A stretch of 64,000 nt of DNA from Brevibacterium sp. JSBI002 (GCF_026013965.1 NZ_CP110341.1:3286001-3350000), one strand, 5' to 3'. Shown: positions 1 to 8,611, numbered from the stretch's first letter. The notes: a model not told the origin generated them from the letters alone. Numbers and translations: made by a program.

Positions 1-1930
1 CGCCGAGCACGGCTTCCACGCGCTTCGCGGCCGTGTCACCGGCTTCGAGCGAAGCGCCGGCGGGGAGGGTCTGCGTGATGTACACGGAGTTCTGCCCGGC
101 CGATCCGAGCAGGTCCGTCTTGAGGAAGGTCGCGCACATCATCGTGACAACGAAGATGACGACGGAGAAGGCGATGGTCCTCCAGGGGTGGTGCAGGGCC
201 GAGATGATCGCCGGCAGGCTGCGCTGCTGGAGGCGATCAACTCGACCGGAGGCCTCACCGTTTCCGGGTGCGGGAGCGACGACGGGTTCGACGGTCGCGT
301 CCGGCAGCGGGTCCTTGCCCTTGGCCGCGCGTTTGGCGTTTTTCTTCTCGATCGCCTTCTGGCGGCGTTCGGCACGGGCCACCGAGCGGCGGTGCTGCTT
401 GGCCGCCCACAGCTCATAGCTGCGGTCGGTGGCGGCTTGCCGTTTGGGCGAGAGCGGTTTGGGGCTGCGGCGCAGGACCCAGTAGCTGAACACGGGGACG
501 ATCGTCAGCGCCACGACGAGGGAGGCCAGCAGTGCCAAGGACACGGTGACGGAGAAGGGCCGGAACAGCTGTCCGGCGATGCCGTCGACGAACGCGATGG
601 GCAGGAACACGGCGACGGTGGTCAGAGTCGAGGCGGTGATGGCACCGGCGACCTGCTTGACGCTGGCGACGATGTCTTCGACCGTCAGGTCGCTCGTGCC
701 CTGGCGTCTCCGGATGTTCTCGATGACGACGATGGAGTCGTCGACGACGCGGCCGACAGCGATCGTCAGGGCGCCCAAAGTGAGGATGTTCAGCGTGTAG
801 TCGCCGACCATGAGGCCGATCATCGCGATGAGCAGCGACATCGGGATCGAGATCGCGGCGACGATGGTCGAACGGAACGAGCCGAGGAAGGCGAGGATGA
901 CGAAGATCGCGAAGATCAGGCCGAGTCCGCCTTCGACGGAGAGGTCGTGGATCGACTTCTCGATCTCCGGAGCCTGATCGAAGATCGTCGAGAATTCCGT
1001 GTCCTCGCCGAGCTTCGGACCGACCTTGTCGAGGGTGTCGGCGACCTTGTGGGAGACGTCGACGACATTGGCGTCCTGGTCTTTGGTCACCGACACAGTC
1101 ACGGAATCCCTGCCGTCGGCACGGGACAGGGAGGTCTTCTCGACCGAGTCGAGGTCGACGTCGGCGACCTCACCCAGCAGTACGGTGCCGTCCGCGGTGC
1201 GCAGAGGCGTCTTCTCGATCTGTTCGACGGCGCCGACCTCAGCACCGACCTCGACGGCCATCGACGGGTCGCCCTGTGAACTTTGGCCAGCGGGAACGAC
1301 AGTGCCGGCGGCTTCGAGCTCATCGGGCACGGAGGATTCGACGACGTTCTTCTCCGCCACGTCCTCGGGGCGGAAGGTGATGGAGACTCGCTGCTCGTCC
1401 TGGCCGGTGACCTCGACGTTCGAGACTCCGTCGAGAGCGCGGAGTTCGGGGACGAGGTCGGTCTCAAGACGGTCACCGAGGGTGGCGGAGTCTCCACCGG
1501 AGACGGCGAACATCGTCACCGGGACCTCATCCATCTGATACGACAGCACCTCGGCTTCCGCATCGGCGGGCAGGTCGGACTTCACTCCGTCGACGGCCGA
1601 GCGGACGGCGTCGGTCATCTCTTCGGAGTCCTTGCCGAAGGGCCAAGTCACCTCGGCGGTCATCATCCCCGACGAGGTGGAGGTGGTCACCGATTCGAGC
1701 TCTCCGACCCCGTCGAGCGCGGTTTCGAGGGGCTTGGTCACAGTCTCCTCGATGACCTCCGGAGAAGCGCCGGGGACGGTAGCCTGCACCGAAGTGCCGG
1801 GCAGGTCGACCGAGGGCATCGTCTCCTGGTTGAGTGAGGTGGTCGCGACGATGCCGAAGACGGCGATCACGAGGGTGAGCAATCCGACGATGAGGCGGTT
1901 CTTCAGACTCATCCGGGTGATCAGGTGCAC
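1..1930 (-). CDS. RND-family efflux permease (HAE1/AcrB type), 3' end cut by window
   Basis: Inner-membrane proton-driven drug/solute exporter of the AcrB family. About 643 residues are present, where the family has about 1,000-1,050; the rest lies left of the window. The N-terminus has one membrane helix, then the porter motif MPSVDLPGTSVQATVPGAS. A helix block around residues 300-400 contains RVVDDSIVVIENI, which carries the paired Asp residues of the proton relay. A long basic hydrophilic stretch (roughly residues 490-570, rich in Lys, Arg and Ala) precedes the next helix. I chose GTG at 1930 because GGAGG sits 6 nt upstream; the in-frame ATG at 1912 has no ribosome site. Family assignment is firm, substrate unknown. 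No periplasmic adaptor gene is visible here. Confidence 0.9.
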   Translation of the reverse strand, partial: MHLITRMSLKNRLIVGLLTLVIAVFGIVATTSLNQETMPSVDLPGTSVQATVPGASPEVIEETVTKPLETALDGVGELESVTTSTSSGMMTAEVTWPFGKDSEEMTDAVRSAVDGVKSDLPADAEAEVLSYQMDEVPVTMFAVSGGDSATLGDRLETDLVPELRALDGVSNVEVTGQDEQRVSITFRPEDVAEKNVVESSVPDELEAAGTVVPAGQSSQGDPSMAVEVGAEVGAVEQIEKTPLRTADGTVLLGEVADVDLDSVEKTSLSRADGRDSVTVSVTKDQDANVVDVSHKVADTLDKVGPKLGEDTEFSTIFDQAPEIEKSIHDLSVEGGLGLIFAIFVILAFLGSFRSTIVAAISIPMSLLIAMIGLMVGDYTLNILTLGALTIAVGRVVDDSIVVIENIRRRQGTSDLTVEDIVASVKQVAGAITASTLTTVAVFLPIAFVDGIAGQLFRPFSVTVSLALLASLVVALTIVPVFSYWVLRRSPKPLSPKRQAATDRSYELWAAKQHRRSVARAERRQKAIEKKNAKRAAKGKDPLPDATVEPVVAPAPGNGEASGRVDRLQQRSLPAIISALHHPWRTIAFSVVIFVVTMMCATFLKTDLLGSAGQNSVYITQTLPAGASLEAGDTAAKRVEAVLG

Positions 1931-2187
1931 AGGGGTCCTCCGGGTTCGGGGGTGTGAGCAGGGCGCTCCAGTCAGTCTTCCAAGCGGATCGCCTCAGCGG
2001 ATCGCCCAAAAGTAGGCAACGATGTCCCCCAAAAGGATGAATTCTCACTGCTGTTCCCGGCAGGTCGATCACGGCCGTTCGGTCGGGCACGTTCCGACCC
2101 TAGAAGTGGTCACGGGTGCCCGGCACGGGAGTTGTCCCCCAGACCACCCTCAGGAAACACGGAGGAAAACCGGAGGATCCCCTCCCC
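1931..2187. promoter_or_regulatory. Leader/promoter region of the RND gene
   Basis: Gap between the cobW-type gene and the RND gene, read leftward by the latter. It holds a 10-nt direct repeat AGCGGATCGC (1983-1992 and 1996-2005) and an inverted repeat GGTCGG-N7-CCGACC (2081-2099), which could be a repressor site. A TACTTT -10-like hexamer lies on the minus strand near 2010-2015. No gene seen. Confidence 0.3.
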
Positions 2188-2249
2188 TTGCTACCTGACG
2201 GCGGCCCAGCAACCTGGCGCGAGGTTGCTGGGCCGCCGTCAGGTAGCAA
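2188..2249. repeat. Perfect 28-bp inverted repeat with 6-nt loop
   Basis: Arms 2188-2215 and 2222-2249 are exact reverse complements around the loop GGCGCG. It starts at the last base of the CobW-type gene, so it may act as its terminator, but no T-run follows on either strand. The unusual length and perfection also fit a mobile palindromic repeat. Confidence 0.85.
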
Positions 2250-3428
2250 TTAGGTGTGGAGGCGGACGTGGTGGAGGAGGCGTTCGGAACGGTCACTGCC
2301 TGATGCCGCGACATCCGGGCCTCCGGCGGCGTCGCTGTTGAGGGCGGCGGTCAGAGTGGCTTCGGCCGCCTCGGTGTCGAAGTCCTCACCGATGGCGACG
2401 AGGACACTGTCGGCATCCGGCCGATCACCGTTCTCCGCACTCGAGGATGGAGTCTTCGGGACAGGTCGGGCCGCCTCGGCGACGTAGACGTTCGGGCCCA
2501 CTGCCTGCACATCGAAGCTGCGTCGGCGGGATCCCACAGCCGCGAGCACGCTGCCTTTCACCCGGTAAACCCCGGGCGGGAGGTCTTCGACGAAATCCAT
2601 CACCGCATCCGGATCGACAGGACCGCTGCCGGTGACGGTCACCGACTGGGCATGTCGATGCGGCAGGCATTCCGCGTCGGCCTCGTCGTCACCGAGCTCG
2701 TCGGCCGCCGCCTCGGCGTAGGCCTGACGCAGCAGTTCCCGGATCGGCAGCTCAGGTTGAATCGGGTCGTCACCGTCGTCGGAGCCGCTTCGGCGAGGAT
2801 CCTGCTCTCCTTCGCCCGGGTCGAAGATGAGAGTGGGGTCGAGGCGGGCGTGGTGGGTGCCGATGACGATGACGCGCGGATTGCGTTCGTGGACGCGGGC
2901 GCGCACGGCCTCGACCGTGGTCCCACGGTCGGCCACCGGCACCTGGTCGAGCTTGTTGACCAGCACCAATGTCGTCGCGGCGAAGCGCAGGGGCGGCAGG
3001 CTCGAGGTATCGATGGTGTCGAAGTACATGGTGGCGTCGACGACGTCGATGACCCCACCGAGGTGGAATCGGTGGTGGCCCATGCGCGTGATCATGCGGG
3101 CCAGGGTCAGGGGCTCGGCGAATCCGCTGGCCTCGACGATGATTGCGTCGAGGCGCAGCTTGGGGTTCGTCATCGCCACGAGCGCGTCTTCGAGCTCGGA
3201 GTCATCGGTCAGGCAGCACACGCATCCACCCGAGATCGACAGCGGTTCGTCGACCTGGCCGACGACGAGTCCGGCGTCGATGTTGAGGTCGCCGAAGTCG
3301 TTGACGATGACGCCGATGCGGGCGTCAGGGTGGCGCAGCAGGTGGTTGAGCAGGCTCGTCTTTCCGGCACCGAGGTAGCCGGTGAGCAGGATGACCGGGA
3401 TCGCCGGTCTGCGGGTGGGGCCGCTCAT
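2250..3428 (-). CDS. CobW/COG0523-family GTPase (putative zinc metallochaperone)
   Basis: G3E-family P-loop GTPase of 392 residues, probably handing zinc to client proteins when zinc is scarce. P-loop GYLGAGKT at residues 17-24, the diagnostic metal motif GGCVCC ending at Cys72, and the guanine-specificity motif NKLD at 158-161. A CobW C-terminal domain follows after about residue 250, preceded by an acidic, His-containing linker. A strong GAGGAGG site lies 4 nt before the ATG. It is divergent from zur, with a Zur-box-like palindrome at 3553-3573 between them, so zinc-dependent repression is the likely control. COG0523 members also serve cobalt or nitrile hydratase; the neighbours favour zinc. 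Confidence 0.88.
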   Translation of the reverse strand: MSGPTRRPAIPVILLTGYLGAGKTSLLNHLLRHPDARIGVIVNDFGDLNIDAGLVVGQVDEPLSISGGCVCCLTDDSELEDALVAMTNPKLRLDAIIVEASGFAEPLTLARMITRMGHHRFHLGGVIDVVDATMYFDTIDTSSLPPLRFAATTLVLVNKLDQVPVADRGTTVEAVRARVHERNPRVIVIGTHHARLDPTLIFDPGEGEQDPRRSGSDDGDDPIQPELPIRELLRQAYAEAAADELGDDEADAECLPHRHAQSVTVTGSGPVDPDAVMDFVEDLPPGVYRVKGSVLAAVGSRRRSFDVQAVGPNVYVAEAARPVPKTPSSSAENGDRPDADSVLVAIGEDFDTEAAEATLTAALNSDAAGGPDVAASGSDRSERLLHHVRLHT

Positions 3429-3552
3429 TGCGCCTCCTCGGTGGTCGTGCTCGCTTTTCGTGCTCGGTGGTTCGACCGCACGGGTTCCGCTGTGCCTGCG
3501 GGCCCCGTTCTCGGTACGGGGTCAATCGTAGAGGTGTGGGCGAATCGCCCGT

Positions 3553-3573
3553 TAATGGTAACGTGTTTCATTA
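3553..3573. promoter_or_regulatory. Putative Zur box (21-bp palindrome) between cobW-type gene and zur
   Basis: A 21-bp site with outer arms TAATG and CATTA. Outer arms and total spacing match the second site at 5145-5165 before the zinc-free L36 gene. The position fits zinc-dependent repression of the leftward CobW-type gene and possibly autoregulation of zur. Confidence 0.6.
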
Positions 3574-3581
3574 TTTCTCTC

Positions 3582-3605
3582 GCATATGCACGCTCATGCA
3601 TATGC
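3582..3605. repeat. 9-bp perfect inverted repeat in the zur leader
   Basis: GCATATGCA, six bases, then TGCATATGC. Each arm is also nearly self-palindromic. It lies 53 nt upstream of the zur start and could be an operator half-site pair or an RNA stem; nothing shows which. Confidence 0.6.
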
Positions 3606-3657
3606 CCCTGTGGCGTCGACGATGAGTTCGACAGAGACGATAAGGGAGGACTTCCCC

Positions 3658-4059
3658 ATGGCAGCTCCGCAGAAGAAGACGCGCAGCACCGCACAGAAGG
3701 TGCTCATCCGCTCCGCTTTGGAGACGGAGACCCGCTTCGTCTCCGCCAAACAGCTCCACCGCCGCCTCGAAGACGAAGGAGCCAGCGTCGGCCTCGCCAC
3801 CGTCTACCGGCAGCTCAATGCGCTCGCACGCGGCGGCGATGCCGATACCATCACCATCGCCGAGACCCAGCTCTTCCGCGCCTGCGCACAGACCGAGCAC
3901 CATCACCACCTCGTCTGCGAGCACTGCGGCACCGCCGTCGAGATCGACCCGCCGAGCGAGGACTGGATGCGTCAGATTGCGGCGTCGAACGGCTTCGAGA
4001 TCACCCACCACGTCTTCGAGATCTTCGGCCTGTGCGGCGAATGCCGGGCGGCCGGCTGA
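3658..4059 (+). CDS. zur: Fur-family zinc uptake regulator Zur
   Basis: 133-residue Fur-family repressor. An N-terminal winged helix (to about residue 75) is followed by the metal-binding and dimer domain. Visible ligands are the HHHH segment, CEHC and, at the C-terminus, CGEC; the two CxxC pairs form the structural zinc site of the family. I chose ATG at 3658, since GGGAGGA lies 7 nt upstream; a longer frame from 3586 lacks such a site and would add a non-family extension. The zinc role rather than iron is inferred from the flanking CobW genes, the zinc-free L36 gene and two matching 21-bp palindromes. Confidence 0.88.
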   Translation: MAAPQKKTRSTAQKVLIRSALETETRFVSAKQLHRRLEDEGASVGLATVYRQLNALARGGDADTITIAETQLFRACAQTEHHHHLVCEHCGTAVEIDPPSEDWMRQIAASNGFEITHHVFEIFGLCGECRAAG

Positions 4060-4104
4060 GCGCATCCGGAACACCGCCTCGGCGTCAGCCTCAGAGCGTT
4101 GGCG

Positions 4105-5109
4105 TCATCCGCGGTGGACGGAGTCCCACACGGGGAACTCGTCGTGATACTCCAACCAGGACATCGGACCCGCCAGAAACTCGGCATCGGTGAGGACGGC
4201 GCGGTCGAGCGCTTCGCACAGCCCCGCCTCGTCGAGGTCGAAGCCGATGAAGGCGAGATCCTGACCGAGCGCCAACAGCTCTGCACCGGGCAACGGATCA
4301 GCGGTCAGCGGTGAGAACGTCAGCAGCGTGCCTGCCTGATCCCAATGCGCGGTCACATAGGGTCGGGAGGCAAGCTTCGCGAAGCCGGCTGAACGGACGA
4401 TGCGCCCCCAGCACCCTTCGCCGAGAGCCGCACTCAGCACTGCCCGCAGTCGCCGCGGGTGGAAGGGTCGCGCTTGTTCGAAACGGCAGGCGCGGACACC
4501 TCCCGACCGAGCCGGGGGCCGAAACTCCGAGTTGAGTATCGCCGTCCATCCCGCGGCGGGAGGGCGGTGCCCGAATTGCCAGCACACCGGCTCATGCACC
4601 GCGCCGTCGCGCAGGAGAAAGCGCTCGGCCTCCGGTGCCAGGTGCGCGATCAGCCCGATGGCCGCCTCGGCCCCGACCGAGTCGGCAGCATCGGGCGACA
4701 GCAGAGCAAGTGTCGAGGCGAATTCGATCTGCGCAACCAGGGTTCCTGCGCGCACGTCCGAATCGAGATCGCTGTGCAGGCAGGCAAGATCGAGCACGCA
4801 GACGAGGTCGGTGAGCACGGCTCGCGTGTCGGGGGCGCTCAGGGCCCCGATGATCTCCGCACAGTCCGTATCTTCCCCATATTCGAGGACGAACCCGTGC
4901 ACCCCGGAGGTCATGCCGACCAGTTCGACGAGGCGGTCGATCGCCTCGATGCCCTGCTCCGTCTGCTCCGCCGGCACGAAGACATGGCCGCGTTCCCTGG
5001 CCAGACCCATCGCATAGCGCCTGCGTTCGGCGGCGCAGAGTCCGACGACGGCGATCGCTTCGATTCCGTCGACGATGGGACTCCGGCCGCGCTCGTCTGA
5101 TCCCTGCAT
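4105..5109 (-). CDS. CobW C-terminal-domain protein with degenerate P-loop
   Basis: 334 residues related to actinobacterial COG0523 proteins that sit beside zinc-independent ribosomal protein genes. The C-terminal half fits the CobW C-terminal domain (RPFHPRRL, then the typical end around FPVWD). The N-terminal half keeps the family layout, but the nucleotide loop reads GLCAAERRR instead of GxxxxGKT, and the CxCC metal motif is absent, so it probably does not hydrolyse GTP. ATG at 5109 follows GAAGGGAA; an upstream in-frame ATG at 5133 has no ribosome site. It is divergent from rpmJ with a Zur-type palindrome between them, implying induction at low zinc. Precise function unknown. Confidence 0.75.
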   Translation of the reverse strand: MQGSDERGRSPIVDGIEAIAVVGLCAAERRRYAMGLARERGHVFVPAEQTEQGIEAIDRLVELVGMTSGVHGFVLEYGEDTDCAEIIGALSAPDTRAVLTDLVCVLDLACLHSDLDSDVRAGTLVAQIEFASTLALLSPDAADSVGAEAAIGLIAHLAPEAERFLLRDGAVHEPVCWQFGHRPPAAGWTAILNSEFRPPARSGGVRACRFEQARPFHPRRLRAVLSAALGEGCWGRIVRSAGFAKLASRPYVTAHWDQAGTLLTFSPLTADPLPGAELLALGQDLAFIGFDLDEAGLCEALDRAVLTDAEFLAGPMSWLEYHDEFPVWDSVHRG

Positions 5110-5144
5110 TCGCTTCCCTTCGTTCGAAAACATAGTATTGACTC

Positions 5145-5165
5145 TAATGATACTCATTCTCATTA
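5145..5165. promoter_or_regulatory. Putative Zur box before zinc-free L36 gene
   Basis: 21-bp imperfect palindrome TAATGA-N9-TCATTA, in the divergent 69-nt gap between the degenerate CobW gene and rpmJ. The outer bases and length equal those of the site at 3553-3573 and resemble the AT-rich Zur boxes of mycobacteria and streptomycetes. It ends immediately before the rpmJ ribosome site, so a bound repressor would block transcription there. Confidence 0.7.
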
Positions 5166-5178
5166 AGGAGTCGCACTC

Positions 5179-5301
5179 ATGAAGGTTCGTCGTTCGCTGC
5201 GTTCGCTGAAGTCGTTGCCCGGTTCGCAGGTGGTCCGCCGGCGCGGTCGCGTCTACGTCATCAACAAGAAGAATCCTCGGTTCAAGGCCCGTCAGGGCTG
5301 A
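5179..5301 (+). CDS. rpmJ: 50S ribosomal protein L36, zinc-free (type B) paralogue
   Basis: A 40-residue basic protein beginning [13 protein letters not shown] and ending NPRFKARQG. It has the L36 fold signature (basic N-terminus, [14 protein letters not shown]) but no Cys, so it cannot hold the zinc of the standard C+ form. Such copies replace zinc-binding L36 during zinc starvation and free the metal. AAGGAG lies 8 nt before the ATG and a Zur-type palindrome directly before that. The last 20 nt overlap the 3' end of the convergent mobA-like gene. Confidence 0.92.
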   Translation: MKVRRSLRSLKSLPGSQVVRRRGRVYVINKKNPRFKARQG

Positions 5302-5905
5302 GCCGGGCTCGAATCGCTTCGAGCTCGGCTGCAGTGTCGAAATCACTCACCACGTCCGGGTCCACGGCGACCACCGTCGGATCGAGACCGCTGAACAGCA
5401 GTTTCACCGCTCCATCTGTGGGGTCGCCGATCTCAGTCAGACGGGCACGCAGCAGCCGAGTCGGCCAGGCCGCGCAGAGGAACTGCGTCTTCCCGCGATC
5501 GTCGGTGCCCGTGGCCGGACATCCGGTGGCCCGGCACGTGGAGATGAGCTCACCGAGGTGGCCCGCCGTGATCAGCGGCATGTCCCCCGCCAGGACAAGG
5601 GTGACATCGGCCGTCTCGGCCGGGAGGGCCGCCTCCGTCGGCATCGCCGCGACTGCGGCCGCGATCCCAGCCAACGGTCCCGAGAACTCGGGTTCCTCCC
5701 TCACGATGCGGACGCTTTTCTGCTCCGTTTCCGAGAGTCCGTCTGCGGGTCCGGCCACCCACACCTCGGCGTCGGCTGCCGCACCGCGGATGCTCTGCAG
5801 GATCCGAGAGATCGTCGAACGTCCCTCGACCTCGACGCCGGGTTTGTGAACGCCGTCGAAGCGTCGCGAACGGCCGCCGGTGAGAATGATCGCGTTGACC
5901 GTCAT
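5282..5905 (-). CDS. mobA: MobA-like nucleotidyltransferase (molybdenum cofactor guanylyltransferase)
   Basis: 207 residues with a Rossmann-like nucleotidyltransferase fold (NTP_transf_3). The signature [15 protein letters not shown] at residues 8-22 binds the nucleotide phosphates, and AGDMPLI supplies the Mg-binding Asp. The expected reaction is GTP plus molybdopterin-Mo to Mo-guanine dinucleotide. No other moco gene is next to it, so a related nucleotidyltransferase role cannot be excluded. The ATG at 5905 has TACGAT exactly 6 nt upstream, predicting a leaderless mRNA and settling the start; the frame stays open for 120 nt upstream. The 3' end overlaps rpmJ by 20 nt on the other strand. 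Confidence 0.75.
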   Translation of the reverse strand: MTVNAIILTGGRSRRFDGVHKPGVEVEGRSTISRILQSIRGAAADAEVWVAGPADGLSETEQKSVRIVREEPEFSGPLAGIAAAVAAMPTEAALPAETADVTLVLAGDMPLITAGHLGELISTCRATGCPATGTDDRGKTQFLCAAWPTRLLRARLTEIGDPTDGAVKLLFSGLDPTVVAVDPDVVSDFDTAAELEAIRARLSPDGP

Positions 5906-5911
5906 GCCCCG

Positions 5912-5917
5912 ATCGTA
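5912..5917 (-). promoter_or_regulatory. -10 hexamer, leaderless mobA
   Basis: TACGAT, then 6 nt, then ATG. Transcription would start at or next to the start codon. Confidence 0.5.
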
Positions 5918-6048
5918 CAGTCCGCGAATACCGCACTCAGCACCCCGCAGACAACGAAATCCGCAGCCCATCCTCGGCGAATCGGCGCTACTCTGGGCAG
6001 GAACACACCCACATCGCGCACGCACCGTCGAGTGCCCGGAGGAAGATC

Positions 6049-7773
6049 ATGTCGAAGTTCGATGTCGTCGAAGCGTCCATCGCCGATCTGCGAGCCGCCC
6101 TCGAGGACGGCCGCACCACCTCGGTGGAGCTCGTCGAGGCCTATCAGGACCGGGTCGCCGCGTTCGACGGTCCCGACACCGACACGAAACTCAATTCCGT
6201 GATCGTGAAGAACCCGCAGGCACTCGCCGAGGCGGCCGCCTCCGACGAACGGCGCGCAGCCGGTGAGACGCTCGGCCCCCTCGACGGGATTCCGTACACC
6301 GCGAAAGACAGTTATATGGTCGCGGGCCTCACCGTGGCCTCCGGATCACCGGCCTTCGCCGACCTCATCGCGCAGAAGGATGCGTTCACGATCGAACGTC
6401 TGCGCGCCGGCGGCGCCATCTGCTTGGGACTGACGAACATGCCGCCGATGGCCAACGGCGGCATGCAGCGCGGACTCTACGGTCGCGCCGAAAGCCCCTA
6501 CAACGCCGACTGGCTGACCAGCGCCTTCGCCTCCGGTTCCTCGAACGGTTCGGGCACGGCCACGACGGCGAGCTTCGCAGCCTTCGGCCTCGGCGAGGAG
6601 ACCTGGTCCTCGGGTCGTGCACCGGCGTCGCACAATGCGCTCATCGCCTACACACCCTCGCGCGGGGTCATCAGCGTGCGCGGAAACTGGCCGCTCGTGC
6701 CGACGATGGACGTCGTCGTCCCCCACACGCGCACGATGGCCGACCTCGCGGAGGTTCTCGACGTCATCGTCGCCGATGACGAACAGACTCGCGGGGACTT
6801 CTGGCGGGTCCAACCCTGGGTGGACATCCCGAAGGCGAGCGCGGTTCGCCCTGACTCCTATGCCGCACTGCTTCCGGAATCGGTCGCGGCGGCTGGGTCG
6901 GTGTTGGCCGGCAAGCGTCTTGGGGTCCCGCGGATGTACATCAACGCCGATGACGAAGCCGGGACGAACCCGGACGGCGGTATCGGAGGGCCCACCGGAC
7001 AACGCGTAGAGACCCGCGCCTCGGTGATGCGGGCCTGGCAGTCGGCGCGAGCCGATCTCGAATCCGCAGGCGCCGAGGTCGTCGAGACCGACTTCCCGGT
7101 CGTGAGCAACTACGAGAGCGACCGTCCCGGTGCGCCGACGATCGCAACGCGGGGGTTCGTCACCGCCTCCTACCTCGATCGGGAGATCAATGACCTCTCG
7201 TCGTGGGGATGGGATGATTTCCTCGCCGCGAACGGCGACCCCAATCTCAACACCCTCGCCGAGGTGGACGGAGCCTTGATCTTCCCCCACCCGCCCGGTG
7301 CGCTGCCGGATCGCTACGTCGGGTTCGACGATGACATCGCGACCTACCCTGAGCAGGTGCGCACGCATCGCTACGCCTCGGTCACGGAGATCCCGGAGCT
7401 CGAATCCGGTGTGCGTGGGCTCGAGGAGACCCGCCGGGTAGACCTCGAGGAATGGATGGATGAGCAGGGCCTCGATGCGGTGGTCTTCCCGGCGATGGCC
7501 GATGTGGGGCCGGCCGATATGGACGTCAACGAAGCGTCTGCCGATCTCGGTTGGCGCAACGGCACATGGGTGGCCAACGGCAACCTCGTGCCCAGGCATC
7601 TGGGCATCCCCTCGGTGACGGTGCCGATGGGCACCATGTCCGATACCGGGATTCCCGTGGGCCTGACGATCGCCGGACGCGGCTGGGACGATTCCGCGCT
7701 GATCGAGATCGCCGCGGCGTTCGAAGCAACCGGTTCCCGCCGGCAGGTGCCGCCGCGGACTCCGAGGCTGTAG
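6049..7773 (+). CDS. Amidase-signature family hydrolase
   Basis: 574-residue amidase-signature enzyme that hydrolyses a C-N amide bond; substrate not predictable. The catalytic Lys is in YTAKDSY (about residue 87). The Ser-rich loop GSSNGSGTATT near 165-175 carries the cis-Ser. The nucleophile segment reads GEETWSSGRAPAS where the family usually has GTDTGGSIRxPA, so the Ser and Arg are kept but the Gly-Gly is changed. GGAGGA sits about 5 nt before ATG. It stands alone between mobA and a DUF998 gene on the other strand. Confidence 0.88.
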   Translation: MSKFDVVEASIADLRAALEDGRTTSVELVEAYQDRVAAFDGPDTDTKLNSVIVKNPQALAEAAASDERRAAGETLGPLDGIPYTAKDSYMVAGLTVASGSPAFADLIAQKDAFTIERLRAGGAICLGLTNMPPMANGGMQRGLYGRAESPYNADWLTSAFASGSSNGSGTATTASFAAFGLGEETWSSGRAPASHNALIAYTPSRGVISVRGNWPLVPTMDVVVPHTRTMADLAEVLDVIVADDEQTRGDFWRVQPWVDIPKASAVRPDSYAALLPESVAAAGSVLAGKRLGVPRMYINADDEAGTNPDGGIGGPTGQRVETRASVMRAWQSARADLESAGAEVVETDFPVVSNYESDRPGAPTIATRGFVTASYLDREINDLSSWGWDDFLAANGDPNLNTLAEVDGALIFPHPPGALPDRYVGFDDDIATYPEQVRTHRYASVTEIPELESGVRGLEETRRVDLEEWMDEQGLDAVVFPAMADVGPADMDVNEASADLGWRNGTWVANGNLVPRHLGIPSVTVPMGTMSDTGIPVGLTIAGRGWDDSALIEIAAAFEATGSRRQVPPRTPRL

Positions 7774-7777
7774 AGCT

Positions 7778-8512
7778 TCAACGCCCGGAGGCGAGTTCGC
7801 GTTTTCGCCTGGAGGCGTCGCGCAGCTGCATCCATCCGGCGAGGATGAACCAGATGAGGAACGGGTAGGACGCGGCTCTCTCGACGATCCCGACCGGCAG
7901 GTTCCAGGTATCGGGAGCGGCCAGGAACAGTGCTCCGGCGAGACCGAACGCGCCCAGTCCGAGCGTGAGTCCACCGAATGCGACGGGACCGATCCAACGT
8001 TTCTCGGGCCAACGGATCAAGGCGATGCCCGCCGCGAGCAGACCGAGATTCTGGATTGCGGATCCGCCGAAACCGAAGACAGCATGCAGAGTCGGATCGA
8101 TATCGGCGGGGACCATCCCGGTTCCGGCCAACAGCATTCCGCCGGCGGCGAGCAGGAAGGACCCGCACCTGCCCCAGCGACTCGGGGCGATCCAGTCGTG
8201 CCAGATGAAGGCGATGATCGCGAGCATCGATCCGGCGATGATGGAAACACCGTTGACGAAGGGATGAGCCGGTGAGCAGACCTCGATCGGGGTACCGACG
8301 TCTCCCCAGTCCCCGCATCCGGTCATCCCCAGATGGCTGATGGGCTGCTGAGTGAACGAATAGCCGCCTTCGGACATCAGCGCCGCGGGAATCTCGATGA
8401 GGATCGTGGCAATGCCGGCAAGCACGGCGAGGAGTGCCCATACCCGCTCGGGTTTGGGCGAAACGCGGATGGTGCCCGAACCGGCCACCTCTGCTCCTCC
8501 GTACGGCGACAT
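7778..8512 (-). CDS. DUF998 family membrane protein
   Basis: 244 residues with about six predicted membrane helices (for example WALLAVLAGIATILIEIPAAL, and ILAGWMQL near the end). Family hallmarks are the YSFTQQPISHLG segment after helix 1 and GxGMVP before helix 4. Function unknown. It ends 4 nt from the amidase stop (convergent). TAGCGT lies 12 nt before ATG on the minus strand, giving a very short leader. Confidence 0.75.
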   Translation of the reverse strand: MSPYGGAEVAGSGTIRVSPKPERVWALLAVLAGIATILIEIPAALMSEGGYSFTQQPISHLGMTGCGDWGDVGTPIEVCSPAHPFVNGVSIIAGSMLAIIAFIWHDWIAPSRWGRCGSFLLAAGGMLLAGTGMVPADIDPTLHAVFGFGGSAIQNLGLLAAGIALIRWPEKRWIGPVAFGGLTLGLGAFGLAGALFLAAPDTWNLPVGIVERAASYPFLIWFILAGWMQLRDASRRKRELASGR

Positions 8513-8611
8513 CGGATGTTGTTCACGCTATCACTGCGCCTGCCTGAAACCTTCTGGTGAACCAGTCCGACCCCTGGCGTGTCGAGGCACAACAGTGGAA
8601 AAGTATTGACC

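Noticed and set aside
188..1279. 363-codon plus-strand open frame antisense to the RND gene
   Set aside because: Low-complexity Arg/Asp/Gly composition typical of antisense frames in high-GC DNA; the RND reading is strongly supported by motifs.
4060..4104. Hairpin terminator between zur and the second CobW gene
   Set aside because: The only pairing (CACCGC with GCGGTG) has short arms far apart; not enough to call a terminator.
2652..4193. 513-codon plus-strand open frame across cobW and zur
   Set aside because: Covers two well-supported genes on both strands and has no domain; no ribosome site at its start.
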